This document shows, piece by piece, positions 19,444 through 29,578 of a stretch of 64,000 nt of DNA. How positions within the stretch are numbered: position 1 is the stretch's first letter; each line of letters opens with the position of its first letter. Source of the DNA: Sulfitobacter noctilucicola (GTDB taxonomy: Bacteria > Pseudomonadota > Alphaproteobacteria > Rhodobacterales > Rhodobacteraceae); the NCBI RefSeq assembly GCF_000622385.1, contig NZ_JASD01000008.1, forward strand, positions 1,798,001 to 1,862,000. The letters run 5' to 3'. The notes beneath the pieces were generated by a model that saw only the letters and a program-made list of their open reading frames with translations, ran no database searches and was not told the DNA's origin. Made by a program: the position numbers and the translations under genes.

Positions 19444-21249
19444 ATGGCCGCATATGATTATGAAACCCACGAATATGATGTGGTGGTTGTCGGTGCCGGT
19501 GGTGCCGGTCTGCGTGCAACGCTTGGCATGGCAGAGCAGGGCTTGCGCACGGCCTGTATCTCAAAGGTATTCCCGACCCGTTCCCACACTGTTGCGGCAC
19601 AGGGCGGTATCGCCGCCAGCCTGAGCAACATGGGACCGGACAACTGGCAGTGGCATATGTATGACACGGTCAAAGGCTCCGACTGGCTGGGCGACACGGA
19701 CGCGATGGAATACCTCGCCCGTGAAGCGCCAAAGGCGGTTTACGAGCTTGAGCACTACGGCGTGCCGTTTTCACGTACGGAAGAAGGCAAAATTTACCAG
19801 CGGCCTTTCGGCGGTCACACAACTGAATTTGGCGAGGGCCCACCGGTTCAGCGGACATGTGCGGCAGCAGACCGTACAGGTCACGCGATTCTGCACACGC
19901 TATATGGTCAAAGCCTCAAGCAGAACGCAGAGTTCTTTATCGAATACTTCGCCATCGATCTGATCATGTCCGAAGACGGGGTGTGTCAGGGCGTTCTGTG
20001 CTGGAAGCTGGATGATGGCACCATGCACTTGTTCAGCGCCAAGATGGTTGTGCTGGCAACTGGCGGCTATGGCCGTGCCTATTTCTCGGCCACATCTGCG
20101 CACACTTGCACCGGTGACGGTGGCGGCATGACGGCGCGCGCCGGTTTGCCATTGCAGGACATGGAATTCGTACAGTTCCACCCGACAGGTATCTACGGCG
20201 CTGGCTGTCTGATCACCGAAGGGGCGCGGGGCGAGGGCGGATACCTCACCAACTCCGAAGGCGAGCGGTTCATGGAGCGCTATGCGCCGACCTACAAGGA
20301 CCTTGCGAGCCGCGATGTTGTGAGCCGCTGCATGACGATGGAAATCCGCGAAGGGCGCGGCGTGGGCGAGAAGGGGGATCACATCCACCTGCACCTTAAC
20401 CACCTGCCGCCGGAGACGCTGGACCTGCGTCTGCCGGGTATCTCTGAATCCGCGCGTATCTTTGCCGGTGTGGACCTGACGAAAGAGCCGATCCCGGTAT
20501 TGCCGACCGTTCACTATAACATGGGCGGTATTCCGACAAACTATTGGGGTGAGGTTCTTGCACCGACCAAGGATAACCCTGACAATGTATCCCCCGGTCT
20601 GATGGCCGTGGGCGAAGCGGGCTGTGCCTCTGTGCACGGTGCGAACCGTCTTGGTTCGAACAGCCTGATCGATCTGGTGGTGTTTGGCCGCGCTGCGGCG
20701 ATCCGCGCCAAGGAAATCGTTGATCCGAACACGGCAGTACCTGCGCCGAACAAGCGCTCTGTTGAAGCTGCGTTCAGCCGCTTTGATGGTCTGCGCTATG
20801 CCAAGGGCCATGTCCCAACGGCAGAGCTGCGCTTGGAAATGCAAAAGACGATGCAGGACGATGCTGCTGTCTTCCGCACGGACAAGACGCTGGCAGAGGG
20901 TGAGGAGAAGATGAAAGGTGTCGCCGGCAAGCTCGATGACCTCAAGGTCACGGATACCTCACTGGTCTGGAACTCCGATCTGATGGAGACGCTGGAGCTG
21001 ACGAACCTGATGCCAAACGCTGTGGCAACGATCACAGCTGCTGCTGCACGCAAGGAAAGCCGTGGTGCGCATGCGCATGAGGATTATCCGGACCGCGACG
21101 ACGAGAACTGGCGCAAGCACAGCCTGATCTGGTTCAAAGGCAACGAAGCATCCTTGGGTTTCCGAGGCGTTCATACGCAGCCCCTGACCAGCCACAACGA
21201 AGGCGGGATCGACCTCAAGAAGATCGCCCCCAAAGCACGGGTGTATTAA
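19444..21249 (+). CDS. sdhA: succinate dehydrogenase flavoprotein subunit
   Basis: Catalytic subunit of complex II, oxidising succinate to fumarate. In its 601 residues the FAD motif GAGGAGLRA starts at about 17. His48 in SHTVAAQGG is the site of covalent FAD attachment. [10 protein letters not shown] and TEGARGEGG mark the capping/substrate region, [14 protein letters not shown] the active-site segment, and [19 protein letters not shown] the C-terminal FAD motif. It is followed after 4 bp by a lipoprotein gene rather than directly by sdhB. Confidence 0.98.
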   Translation: MAAYDYETHEYDVVVVGAGGAGLRATLGMAEQGLRTACISKVFPTRSHTVAAQGGIAASLSNMGPDNWQWHMYDTVKGSDWLGDTDAMEYLAREAPKAVYELEHYGVPFSRTEEGKIYQRPFGGHTTEFGEGPPVQRTCAAADRTGHAILHTLYGQSLKQNAEFFIEYFAIDLIMSEDGVCQGVLCWKLDDGTMHLFSAKMVVLATGGYGRAYFSATSAHTCTGDGGGMTARAGLPLQDMEFVQFHPTGIYGAGCLITEGARGEGGYLTNSEGERFMERYAPTYKDLASRDVVSRCMTMEIREGRGVGEKGDHIHLHLNHLPPETLDLRLPGISESARIFAGVDLTKEPIPVLPTVHYNMGGIPTNYWGEVLAPTKDNPDNVSPGLMAVGEAGCASVHGANRLGSNSLIDLVVFGRAAAIRAKEIVDPNTAVPAPNKRSVEAAFSRFDGLRYAKGHVPTAELRLEMQKTMQDDAAVFRTDKTLAEGEEKMKGVAGKLDDLKVTDTSLVWNSDLMETLELTNLMPNAVATITAAAARKESRGAHAHEDYPDRDDENWRKHSLIWFKGNEASLGFRGVHTQPLTSHNEGGIDLKKIAPKARVY

Positions 21250-21253
21250 GCCC

Positions 21254-21583
21254 ATGCGCCTTACGGCTCTGGCAATCTGCGCAACACTGCTCACGGCCTG
21301 TACCCAAGTACAGCAGGCCGTGGATGACACTGCACGGGCGGGAGCCAAGGGTGTCGTGACCGAAACTCTGGCCACCCGCTTTCCGCAGGTGCCAAAGCAG
21401 TTGATCACGCCATTCACCGACTGCATCATCGACAACTCGTCAGCGCTGGAGATCCGCGACTTTGCGCGTGCGGCAGTTGTGGGTGTTGACGATCAAACGG
21501 TAACGACCGTTCGCACAGTGCTTTCGCGTCCTGAAACGGTGCAATGTCTGCAAACGCGGGCGTTGAGTAGCGGGATCATCTGA
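21254..21583 (+). CDS. small lipoprotein encoded between sdhA and sdhB
   Basis: A 109-residue protein with lipoprotein signal MRLTALAICATLLTAC (lipobox LTAC, Cys16). A helical mature part follows (QQAVDDTARAGAKGVVTETLATRFP), with two further Cys (TDCIID, VQCLQT) that may form a disulfide. It starts 4 bp after sdhA and ends 3 bp before the FkbM gene, so it is clearly within the sdh transcript. No named family recognised; a link to complex II is only suggested by position. Confidence 0.72.
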   Translation: MRLTALAICATLLTACTQVQQAVDDTARAGAKGVVTETLATRFPQVPKQLITPFTDCIIDNSSALEIRDFARAAVVGVDDQTVTTVRTVLSRPETVQCLQTRALSSGII

Positions 21584-21586
21584 CCG

Positions 21587-22387
21587 ATGAACGCGATGTC
21601 CACCTTCACGCCTGATCCGGCCACCAGCAACGCACTGCGGGAGGTATTCCGGCGTGCGGACAAGGCACAGCGACAGCAGTTGGTGCCGATCCTGCCGCCG
21701 GAAGTGATCGAATTTGCGGGCGTGAAAATGTACGTGGACCCGCGTGACAATTTCACCGACCGTATGATCTGGCGGGACGGGCATCCGCCCGAGATACAAT
21801 CGCTGATGGCACTTACCCAACTTGTCGAGGGGCGCAATGCGCTGGTGCTTGATATCGGAGCGAACTCCGGTGCTTTCGCCATTCCGCTTGCTGTCGCGGC
21901 GGGGAAGGGCAGCCGAGTGATCGCGTTTGAGCCGAGCCCTGTGATGATTGGCCGCTTGGGGTACAACGTGCAGTTGAACGATCTGGGCCATTTGGTGCGG
22001 ATTGAAGGTTGCGCGCTGGGGGCTGCGGCGGGTGAGGCGATGCTGAACTTCCGCGAACGTAATTTCGGACAGGCTTCCTTGTTGCCCGTTAAAGAACATG
22101 TGCGTACTGGCGGAGCGCTGGTACCCGTGAGACCCTTGCTTGATTTCGTGGGCGAGGCGAGTGGTCACGACATTTGCGTTCTCAAGATTGACGTTGAAGG
22201 TGCCGAAGTGGACGTGCTCGCGCCGCTGCTTGATGCAGGCGGGTGGATGCCTGATGCCTTGCTGGTGGAGACGGATCATGCCGACGCATGGGATGTCGAT
22301 CTGGTAGGCCGGATCATTGATATGGGTTTCGAGATCACTCTCGAAGCCGAACAAAACACGCTGTTTGTCCGCAAGGGCGCAGCATAA
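21587..22387 (+). CDS. FkbM-family methyltransferase inside the sdh operon
   Basis: A 266-residue SAM-dependent methyltransferase with motif I VLDIGANSGAFAI (near residue 86), an acidic residue at the end of strand 2 (VIAFEPSP) and the family motif VLKIDVEGAEVDVL (near residue 202). Substrate unknown. A second ATG at 21596 is possible. It lies between the lipoprotein gene and sdhB, breaking the usual sdhA-sdhB adjacency. It is a paralogue, at family level, of the FkbM gene in the suc operon, but the two sequences are not close. Confidence 0.85.
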   Translation: MNAMSTFTPDPATSNALREVFRRADKAQRQQLVPILPPEVIEFAGVKMYVDPRDNFTDRMIWRDGHPPEIQSLMALTQLVEGRNALVLDIGANSGAFAIPLAVAAGKGSRVIAFEPSPVMIGRLGYNVQLNDLGHLVRIEGCALGAAAGEAMLNFRERNFGQASLLPVKEHVRTGGALVPVRPLLDFVGEASGHDICVLKIDVEGAEVDVLAPLLDAGGWMPDALLVETDHADAWDVDLVGRIIDMGFEITLEAEQNTLFVRKGAA

Positions 22388-22453
22388 CAAAAGGCGCTTT
22401 CGGGCGCAGCAGATGAAACGGGCAGGCCTCTGCCCAAAGACAGGAGACGCGAC

Positions 22454-23233
22454 ATGGTTCAGCTGACACTCCCCAAGAACTCGCGGATGACGAGCGGCAA
22501 AACATGGCCAAAGCCAGAGGGTGCCACCAACCTGAAGGAATTCCACATCTATCGCTGGAACCCTGATGACGGCAAAAACCCCGCGGTCGATACCTATTTC
22601 GTTGATATGGACAGCTGCGGCCCGATGATTTTGGACGCGTTGATCAAGATCAAGAACGAGATTGATCCGACGCTGACCTTCCGCCGGTCCTGCCGCGAAG
22701 GGATCTGCGGATCCTGTGCGATGAACATCGACGGTATCAACACACTGGCCTGTACCTATGGTCTGGCTGAGGTCAAAGGCGCGATCAAAGTCTATCCGCT
22801 GCCGCACATGCCAGTGGTCAAAGATCTGATCCCCGACCTGACGCACTTCTATGCGCAACATGCATCAATCCAGCCATGGCTTGAGACAGAGACACCTGCG
22901 CCTGCAAAAGAGTGGAAGCAGTCTATCGATGACCGCGAGAAGCTGGATGGTCTTTATGAATGCATCATGTGCGCTTGCTGTTCCACATCCTGCCCCAGCT
23001 ACTGGTGGAATGGTGACCGGTACCTTGGGCCAGCAGCACTGTTGCATGCCTATCGCTGGATCATCGATTCGCGGGACGAGGCCACGGGCGAGCGTCTGGA
23101 TGAACTGGAAGATCCGTTCAAGCTTTATCGCTGCCACACGATCATGAACTGCGCCAAGACCTGTCCCAAGGGCTTGAACCCTGCCGCAGCGATTGCGAAA
23201 ATCAAGAAACTGATGGTCGAACGGACCGTCTGA
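22454..23233 (+). CDS. sdhB: succinate dehydrogenase iron-sulfur subunit
   Basis: Electron-transfer subunit of complex II, 259 residues. All three cluster motifs are present: [2Fe-2S] [16 protein letters not shown] (about 76-91) with a fourth Cys in LACTYG, [4Fe-4S] [12 protein letters not shown] (about 172-183), and [3Fe-4S] region [17 protein letters not shown] (about 219-235). GGAG precedes the ATG. Last gene of the extended sdh operon. Confidence 0.98.
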   Translation: MVQLTLPKNSRMTSGKTWPKPEGATNLKEFHIYRWNPDDGKNPAVDTYFVDMDSCGPMILDALIKIKNEIDPTLTFRRSCREGICGSCAMNIDGINTLACTYGLAEVKGAIKVYPLPHMPVVKDLIPDLTHFYAQHASIQPWLETETPAPAKEWKQSIDDREKLDGLYECIMCACCSTSCPSYWWNGDRYLGPAALLHAYRWIIDSRDEATGERLDELEDPFKLYRCHTIMNCAKTCPKGLNPAAAIAKIKKLMVERTV

Positions 23234-23302
23234 GCCACCTAATCCAGCGCTTGCAGCTGTCATCGCCCGACCGAAGACAGCCGCAGGCCGGATAAGAGCA
23301 CA

Positions 23303-23518
23303 ATGCTATTCCTGCCCTTTCTTATCATTGTCGTCGTCGCGGTCGCAATCTATGCGAATCGTAACAAGGACCGTCGCCGGTGCAGCTGGCGGCAAAGTAA
23401 GCAGGGCAGCAAGGGTGCTCTCATTCGCTACAATTGCATAACGTGCGGCCAGGAAGCCTTTCGGTCAAACGGACAGCCCCGAGAGTGCCTTGCGCAATTG
23501 GGCAAGTCCAAGCTTTGA
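23303..23518 (+). CDS. small single-helix membrane protein with Cys motif
   Basis: A 71-residue protein with one N-terminal helix (MLFLPFLIIVVVAVAIYANR), then a basic region and NCITCGQEAFRSNGQPRECL. The CxxC plus a later Cys could bind zinc, although a fourth ligand is unclear. It lies 69 bp after sdhB in the same direction. No family is recognised; the reading frame is plausible but short. Confidence 0.55.
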   Translation: MLFLPFLIIVVVAVAIYANRNKDRRRCSWRQSKQGSKGALIRYNCITCGQEAFRSNGQPRECLAQLGKSKL

Positions 23519-23583
23519 CTTAGCGTCCCACTCGACAACCGGCCAAAGCAGCGACTACGCTCCGCCCAACAGGGGGAGAGTTC

Positions 23584-25230
23584 ATGACTGATTTTCAGGC
23601 AGATATCATAGTTGTAGGTGCCGGGCTGGCTGGCATGGTCGCCGCCCACGAAGCCGTGGCGCGGGGGCGCAAGGTTCTGCTTCTGGATCAGGAAGCGCCA
23701 CAGTCTTTGGGCGGGCAGGCGTTCTGGTCTTTGGGTGGTCTATTTATGGTCGATACCCCTGAACAGCGGCGTTTGGGGATCAAGGACAGCCGAGAGCTGG
23801 CTCTCAATGATTGGATGGGGTCAGCGCAGTTTGATCGCCATGAGGATGCAAACCCGCGCCTTTATGCCGAGCAATTTATTGACTGGGCGGCAGGGCCGAT
23901 GCGGCAATGGTGCCATGATCTTGGCATGCGGTGGTTTCCGGTGGTCGGCTGGGCCGAACGCGGCGGCGCGCAGGCGCACGGACACGGCAATTCGGTGCCA
24001 CGGTTCCACATCACATGGGGAACAGGGACGGGCGTTGTCGCCCCTTTTGCCAAACGGATGACAGAATACGCGGCGGCAGGCCAAGTGAAACTTGGCTTCC
24101 GGCACCGCGCGACGGATTTGATTGTGACAGACGGCGCGGTGACCGGCGTGCGTGGCGACATTCTTGAAAACAGCACAGCGGCGCGGGGCGAAAGCACATC
24201 GCGCGAGGTCACCGGCAGCTTTGAGTACAGCGCCGAAGCAGTCATTTTGACCACTGGCGGCATTGGTGGAAATCACGACACCGTCCGTAAACACTGGCCG
24301 GAGGAGCGCTTGGGAAAAGCACCGCAGCGGATGGTTGCGGGCGTGCCCGATTATGTAGACGGGAAAATGCACGAGATCGCCCGCAGCAGCGGAGCAGGGC
24401 TGATCAATGAAGACCGCATGTGGCATTACTGCGAAGGCATTCAGAACTGGAATTCGATCTGGCCCAATCACGGCATTCGCATCCTTCCGGGGCCGTCTTC
24501 GCTTTGGTTCGACGCCAAGGGTGATCGAATGGAAGCGCCCTATCTGCCGGGTTTTGATACGCTGGGCACGCTCAAGCGTATCTTGCAAGCGGGGGAGCAT
24601 AGCTGGTTTATCCTGACCCAAAAGATCATCGAGAAGGAATTCGCGTTGTCGGGGTCGGAGCAGAATGCGGATTTGACCGACGGTGGCTGGATGGATGTGC
24701 TGAAAGCGCGGTTGGGAAAGGGGGCAACGCCAGCGGTTGAGGCTTTCAAGAAACATGGTGAGGATTTTGTCGTCGCGGATGACCTTGAAACGCTTGTCGC
24801 CGGAATGAACAGGATCACACCGGAAATGCCCATTGACCTGACCCACATCCGCAATCAGATCGCGGCGCGGGACAGCCAACTGGACAACCCTTTTGCGAAA
24901 GACGCGCAGATCACCGCGATCCGCGGCGCGCGGGCCTACAAGGGTGACAAGCTGATCCGCACGGCCAAGCCACATGCAATTCTCGACAAGGAGAATGGTC
25001 CGCTTATTGCGGTGCGGTTGAGCGTGGTGACACGCAAATCACTAGGCGGGTTGCACACCGATATTAAGGGGCGTGTTTTGACCCCTTCAGGCGCGGTGCT
25101 GCGTGGCCTGTATGCCGCTGGCGAGGTCTGCGGATTTGGTGGTGGCGGCTATCACGGATATAATGCGCTGGAGGGAACATTCCTTGGGGGATGCTTATTC
25201 TCTGGCCGGATTGCAGGACAAAACGCATGA
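23584..25230 (+). CDS. FAD-binding dehydrogenase (flavocytochrome c/KstD-like)
   Basis: A 548-residue flavoprotein with an N-terminal dinucleotide fold IIVVGAGLAGMVAAHEA (about 9-25), a substrate domain, and a C-terminal FAD-closing motif GLYAAGEVCGFGGGGYHGYNALEGTFLGG. It resembles the FAD-binding dehydrogenase family related to 3-ketosteroid-1-dehydrogenase and fumarate reductase flavoproteins. The substrate is unknown. GGGGGAG upstream gives a good start. The stop overlaps the next gene's ATG (ATGA), implying a functional pair with the DUF1989 protein. Confidence 0.85.
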   Translation: MTDFQADIIVVGAGLAGMVAAHEAVARGRKVLLLDQEAPQSLGGQAFWSLGGLFMVDTPEQRRLGIKDSRELALNDWMGSAQFDRHEDANPRLYAEQFIDWAAGPMRQWCHDLGMRWFPVVGWAERGGAQAHGHGNSVPRFHITWGTGTGVVAPFAKRMTEYAAAGQVKLGFRHRATDLIVTDGAVTGVRGDILENSTAARGESTSREVTGSFEYSAEAVILTTGGIGGNHDTVRKHWPEERLGKAPQRMVAGVPDYVDGKMHEIARSSGAGLINEDRMWHYCEGIQNWNSIWPNHGIRILPGPSSLWFDAKGDRMEAPYLPGFDTLGTLKRILQAGEHSWFILTQKIIEKEFALSGSEQNADLTDGGWMDVLKARLGKGATPAVEAFKKHGEDFVVADDLETLVAGMNRITPEMPIDLTHIRNQIAARDSQLDNPFAKDAQITAIRGARAYKGDKLIRTAKPHAILDKENGPLIAVRLSVVTRKSLGGLHTDIKGRVLTPSGAVLRGLYAAGEVCGFGGGGYHGYNALEGTFLGGCLFSGRIAGQNA

Positions 25231-26075
25231 CAGTTCTTCCCCCCTCTGACGCGGACGCGCGGCGTGCCGTAAAGCCGGTGATTTGCTATCCGGTTGAAAC
25301 GCTGCCGCAGCCTGCGATGGCCACGTTGACCCGCGCCCGCCAGACAATGACCAAGACTGACGAAGTTCTGGTCCCTGCGCGCGACGCCAAGACGTTTCGC
25401 GTGCCTGCCGGCCATTTCTTTCGCATCACTTCTGTTGAAGGATCACAGGTGGGCGACCTAAATCTGTGGAACGCGAACGACCTGAGCGAACGGTTCTACT
25501 CCGGTAAAACACGTGCGCTGCATGGCACCCACATAACAACCGGCGAACAGATGTGGAGCAGCTTTCCACATTTGCGGCCGATGGCGACGATTACACATGA
25601 TACGCTGGAGTGGTATGGCATGGATGCCTTCGGCGGCTCTGTGCATGATGTGATTGGCACGCGGTGCGATCCCTATACGCACCATCTATTGAAAGGGGGG
25701 CAGTACCACCATTGCTGTCACTCCAACCTGACGCGGGCTTTGGCGGATCACCTTGGCGTTTCGCTAAAGGAGGCAGAGCCGCATGTGCATGATGTATTGA
25801 ATGTCTTTATGTGTACGGGCTTCACGCGCGACACAGGGCAGTATTTCATGAAGGCCAGCCCTGTAAGGCCCGGTGACTATCTGGAGTTCTTTGCGCAAAT
25901 TGATCTGCTTGGTGCGCTCAGCGCCTGTCCGGGTGGAGATTGCTCTGCCGAGCATTCATCGGATTCGGCGCAGTGCTATCCGCTGCTAATTGAGGTATTT
26001 GCCCCGGCCGAAGGGGCGCTCGATGGGTGGGACGCACCCGCCACAAGCGGATACGACCAGACGCACGGTACATGA
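25227..26075 (+). CDS. DUF1989 (urea carboxylase-associated) family protein
   Basis: A 282-residue protein. PARDAKTFRVPAGHFFRITSVEGSQVGDLNLWNA near residues 50-85, HGTHITTGEQMWSS, and the Cys/His-containing SACPGGDCSAEHSSDSAQCYPL segment are typical of DUF1989, which is encoded with urea carboxylase in some bacteria. Here no urea carboxylase is present. It is instead coupled to the FAD dehydrogenase through a 4-bp overlap, so the start at 25227 is preferred over the longer frame from 25191. Convergent with deoD, with only 4 bp between the stops. Confidence 0.85.
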   Translation: MTVLPPSDADARRAVKPVICYPVETLPQPAMATLTRARQTMTKTDEVLVPARDAKTFRVPAGHFFRITSVEGSQVGDLNLWNANDLSERFYSGKTRALHGTHITTGEQMWSSFPHLRPMATITHDTLEWYGMDAFGGSVHDVIGTRCDPYTHHLLKGGQYHHCCHSNLTRALADHLGVSLKEAEPHVHDVLNVFMCTGFTRDTGQYFMKASPVRPGDYLEFFAQIDLLGALSACPGGDCSAEHSSDSAQCYPLLIEVFAPAEGALDGWDAPATSGYDQTHGT

Positions 26076-26079
26076 CGGA

Positions 26080-26784
26080 TCAGGCGAAAGCCGCCTCAAG
26101 CGCGATTTCAACCATATCGCCAAAGGTCTTTTCACGGTCTTCTGACGGCAGAGCTTCACCTGTTTGTAGGTGGTCCGACACAGTCAGCACCGCCAATGCG
26201 CGGCGACCATGCCGGGCGGCCAGCGTATAGAGCTCGGCTGCTTCCATCTCGACACCGAGAATGCCGTGGCGAACCATCTGTTCGTCCAGATCTGGACGTT
26301 CGGCATAGAACACATCGGATGAATAGATGCCGCCGACATGGGTCTTTGTGCCTTTTGCCTCGGATGCAGCAACCGCTGCACGCAGCAACGACCAGTCAGC
26401 GGTGGGGGCGAAGTTCAGCTCGCGGAAGATGCCGGAAGAGGGCGAGGTAATCGTGCTGGCGGTCATTGCGATAATGACATCACGGATGCCGACGTGCGGC
26501 TGCATTCCGCCGCAAGATCCGATGCGGATCAGGGTTTGCGCATTATAGGTCGAGATCAGTTCATTCGCGTATATGGACAGCGATGGCATGCCCATGCCCG
26601 ACCCCTGAATGGTAACACGGTTGCCCTTCCACGTGCCGGTAAATCCCAACATGCCGCGTACTTCATTTACAAGTTTTGCATCCGTGAGAAAGGTTTCGGC
26701 CGCCCATTTCGCGCGATAGGGATCGCCAGGCATAAGAACTGTTTCAGCAATTTCGCCGACTTCTGCACCAATATGGACGGTCAT
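26080..26784 (-). CDS. deoD: purine-nucleoside phosphorylase
   Basis: Phosphorolysis of purine nucleosides to base and ribose-1-phosphate. At 234 residues it is of the hexameric low-molecular-mass type. Motifs: [12 protein letters not shown] (phosphate/ribose site, about 16-27), RIGSCGGMQ (about 87-95), [10 protein letters not shown] (about 179-188, ribose-binding Glu) and VSDHLQTGE with the catalytic Asp. An AAGGAAA site precedes the ATG at 26782-26784; a ten-codon N-terminal extension is unlikely. A BMP-type nucleoside ABC transporter 13 kb away may supply its substrate. Confidence 0.95.
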   Translation of the reverse strand: MTVHIGAEVGEIAETVLMPGDPYRAKWAAETFLTDAKLVNEVRGMLGFTGTWKGNRVTIQGSGMGMPSLSIYANELISTYNAQTLIRIGSCGGMQPHVGIRDVIIAMTASTITSPSSGIFRELNFAPTADWSLLRAAVAASEAKGTKTHVGGIYSSDVFYAERPDLDEQMVRHGILGVEMEAAELYTLAARHGRRALAVLTVSDHLQTGEALPSEDREKTFGDMVEIALEAAFA

Positions 26785-26979
26785 TTTGTTTTCCTTTTTG
26801 TGGGCTTTCACAGGTGAAGCAGAACCAAGTTTTGTTCAAGACAAAAACCAAAGCCTCAGCTATTGGCTGAAACCCGCCTAGCGATACTATTGGAGGTAGT
26901 GGCTCAGCGAAGCTGAAGCGGCACATTCAGGTGTATTTCGCGAATCAATCCTGTTTTCGGAAGCACCTAATTGTGCGGT

Positions 26980-27009
26980 GCGAAAGGATTGAAACCTCAA
27001 CCCTTTCGC
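26980..27009 (-). terminator. 13-bp hairpin downstream of the H-NS-like gene
   Basis: Bases 26980-26992 pair with 26997-27009 with a single A-C mismatch and a 4-nt loop (AACC). The hairpin starts 10 bp beyond the stop of the H-NS-like gene. No T-run is visible on the minus strand, so it may terminate weakly or act in mRNA stability. Confidence 0.5.
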
Positions 27010-27018
27010 GAACCAGCG

Positions 27019-27363
27019 TCAAATACGCATATCATCAGGGTTTGTACCCTCGGATACCGCTGTGCGGTACCAATTGGGCTGACGCCCTTTTCCGGTCCAG
27101 GTCTGGCTGGGGTCGCTGGGGTTGGAGAACTGAGGTTTGGATTTCTTTACCGGTTTTTTAGGCCATTTTTTCATGGACTTACGTGCCGGTTTTTCCCCGT
27201 CGGACAGATCGCTAAGCGAGAAGCCGAATTCAGCTGCCGCTTTTTCCGCCGCTTTTTGCGCTTCACGGCGATCCCGTGCCTGTGCTGACAGCAACGCTTT
27301 CTTTACATCTTTAAGATGTTTTTCAAGCTCTTTGCGAGTCATTGATTTCAGATCTATTTGCAT
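27019..27363 (-). CDS. H-NS histone-family DNA-binding protein
   Basis: A 114-residue protein with an N-terminal coiled coil (DLKSMTRKELEKHLKDVKKAL onwards, about 4-45), a Lys/Pro-rich linker (about 60-80) and the C-terminal H-NS core TWTGKGRQPNWY (about 88-99), close to the consensus W-T-G-x-G-R-x-P-x-W. Such proteins (HvrA/Spb-like in Rhodobacter) bind AT-rich or curved DNA and act as nucleoid-associated regulators. It is monocistronic, with AAGGGG before the ATG. Its targets are unknown. Confidence 0.9.
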   Translation of the reverse strand: MQIDLKSMTRKELEKHLKDVKKALLSAQARDRREAQKAAEKAAAEFGFSLSDLSDGEKPARKSMKKWPKKPVKKSKPQFSNPSDPSQTWTGKGRQPNWYRTAVSEGTNPDDMRI

Positions 27364-27446
27364 AGGATTAACCCCTTTTTCTGCATTTGACGCGAAAAGA
27401 GATAATCAATTGTCACCAGATGAAATAGATTCAGTTTTGTGTCAGC

Positions 27447-29414
27447 CTATTCAGCTGCCACCGGTTCGGGGTCAGCCAGTGTCACAATATCCTGCATGAT
27501 CATATTCAGTTCAAAATCCTTGGGCGTATAAACACGTGCCACACCCATCGCTGTTAGGCGTGCGGCATCGTCATCAGGAATAATACCGCCAACAATTACT
27601 GGAATATGCCCGAGGCTCGCTTCGCGCATTTGTTTCATCAGGTCTTCGACCAATGGAATGTGCGAACCCGAAAGGATCGACAGGCCGACCACATGTGCCT
27701 CATCTGCCTGTGCGGCGCTGACGATTTCGGAAGGGGTCAGGCGGATGCCTTCATAGGCGATGTCCATACCGCAGTCGCGTGCACGTACTGCGATCTGCTC
27801 GGCCCCGTTTGAGTGGCCGTCCAGGCCCGGTTTGCCGACGAGGAACTTGAGGCGGCGACCCAGACGGTCGCTGACAGCATCCACGGCATTGCGCAGATCA
27901 TCCAAACCTTCGGTCTTGTTCGATTGGCCCTTGGCCACACCGGTTGGCCCGCGGTATTCGCCATGAACGGCACGCATTTGCGCGGCCCATTCGCCGGTTG
28001 TGACACCTGCTTTGGCGGCTGCAACAGACGCTGGCATGACATTGCGCCCCTCGGCGGCGGCGGCACGCAGGTCCGCGAGTGCGGCCTTCACTGCTGCTTC
28101 ATCACGCTCTGCACGCCATGCGTTCAGACGGTCAATCTGTTCGGCCTCAACGGCAGGGTCGACGACCATAATGCCGCCATCGCCGGTCATCAGTGGGGAA
28201 GGTTCGCCCTGCTGCCATTTATTCACGCCCACGACCACGGTTTCACCTGCTTCGATCCGGCCCAGGCGGTCTGAATTGCTCTCGACCAGACGGCCCTTCA
28301 TGTAATCGATCGCGTCAATTGCGCCGCCCATGCCGTCAAGCAAGGCCAATTCGGCGCGCGCCCCTTCTTTCAATTCTTCGACCTTGGCATCCACCGCAGG
28401 GTTGCCATCAAAAAGATCGTCGAATTCGAGCAAATCCGTTTCATAGGCCAAAATCTGTTGCATGCGCATGGACCATTGCTGATCCCATGGACGCGGCAGG
28501 CCAAGCGCTTCGTTCCACGCTGGCAATTGGACGGCGCGGGCGCGGGCTTTTTTGGAAAGCGTGACGGCCAGCATTTCGATAAGGATACGGTAAACGTTGT
28601 TTTCAGGCTGCTGTTCGGTCAGGCCAAGCGAGTTCACCTGCACGCCATAGCGAAAACGGCGGTATTTCGGATCTGTTACGCCGTACCGCTTTTCGCAAAT
28701 TTCGTCCCATAGATCGACGAAGGCGCGCATTTTGCACATCTCGGTGACGAAACGAATGCCTGCATTTACAAAGAACGAGATACGGCCAACGAGTGCCGGG
28801 AAGTCTTTTTCATCTACACGCGGACGCAACTGGTCCAATACGGCCGTTGCTGTCGCAAGTGCGAAAGCCAATTCCTGCTCCGGTGTCGCACCGGCTTCTT
28901 GCAGGTGATAGGAACACACGTTCATCGGGTTCCATTTGGGGACATTGGTATAACAATACTCTGCCACGTCCGCGATCATCTTGAGCGATGGTGCAGGCGG
29001 GCAAATATAGGTGCCGCGTGAGAGGTATTCTTTGATCAGGTCGTTCTGCACTGTGCCTTGCAGCTTCGAAATGTCCGCGCCTTGTTCTTCGGCCACAGCG
29101 ATATAAAGCGACAAGAGCCAAGGTGCCGTCGCATTGATCGTCATCGACGTGTTCATCTGGTCCAGAGGAATGTCGCGGAAAAGCATCCGCATATCCCCTA
29201 GATGGCTGACGGGCACACCAACTTTACCGACCTCGCCGCGCGACAGGATATGATCGCTGTCATAGCCTGTTTGAGTGGGCAGATCGAAGGCAACGGACAG
29301 ACCGGTCTGCCCTTTGGCCAGATTGGACCGGTAGAGCGCGTTAGAGGCCTCGGCAGTGGAGTGGCCGGCGTATGTCCGGATCAACCAGGGGCGGTCTTTT
29401 TTCTGCTCAGTCAT
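27447..29414 (-). CDS. ecm: ethylmalonyl-CoA mutase (B12-dependent)
   Basis: Coenzyme B12-dependent mutase converting (2R)-ethylmalonyl-CoA to (2S)-methylsuccinyl-CoA, specific to the ethylmalonyl-CoA pathway. The 655 residues contain the N-terminal CoA-mutase barrel (RTYAGHSTAEASNALYRSNL, FDLPTQTGYDSD) and the C-terminal cobalamin domain with KPGLDGHSNGAEQIA (the DxHxxG base-off motif). A single-polypeptide length near 650 and the presence of ccr and mch in the window favour Ecm over methylmalonyl-CoA mutase (about 710 residues). GGAG lies 8 nt before the ATG. Confidence 0.92.
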   Translation of the reverse strand: MTEQKKDRPWLIRTYAGHSTAEASNALYRSNLAKGQTGLSVAFDLPTQTGYDSDHILSRGEVGKVGVPVSHLGDMRMLFRDIPLDQMNTSMTINATAPWLLSLYIAVAEEQGADISKLQGTVQNDLIKEYLSRGTYICPPAPSLKMIADVAEYCYTNVPKWNPMNVCSYHLQEAGATPEQELAFALATATAVLDQLRPRVDEKDFPALVGRISFFVNAGIRFVTEMCKMRAFVDLWDEICEKRYGVTDPKYRRFRYGVQVNSLGLTEQQPENNVYRILIEMLAVTLSKKARARAVQLPAWNEALGLPRPWDQQWSMRMQQILAYETDLLEFDDLFDGNPAVDAKVEELKEGARAELALLDGMGGAIDAIDYMKGRLVESNSDRLGRIEAGETVVVGVNKWQQGEPSPLMTGDGGIMVVDPAVEAEQIDRLNAWRAERDEAAVKAALADLRAAAAEGRNVMPASVAAAKAGVTTGEWAAQMRAVHGEYRGPTGVAKGQSNKTEGLDDLRNAVDAVSDRLGRRLKFLVGKPGLDGHSNGAEQIAVRARDCGMDIAYEGIRLTPSEIVSAAQADEAHVVGLSILSGSHIPLVEDLMKQMREASLGHIPVIVGGIIPDDDAARLTAMGVARVYTPKDFELNMIMQDIVTLADPEPVAAE

Positions 29415-29578
29415 CTACGGCTCCATGGATCGAGGGGGCAAGAATATTGCGTGCAGGGGTACATATGAGACATTTTATGCTAATGTCAATTCGCTGCGTT
29501 GCGGCATGGTGCGACAGAGATTGACGAAAGGCAAGCGCAGGCATAGGCGCGGCCCAAGAGTAGCCTGCGAGTCTTCTT

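Noticed and set aside
21440..22861. A 473-codon open frame on the minus strand opposite the sdh accessory genes and sdhB
   Set aside because: It lies fully antisense to the clear FkbM and sdhB genes, has no start signal, and its translation is His/Arg/Gln-rich as in high-GC shadow frames.
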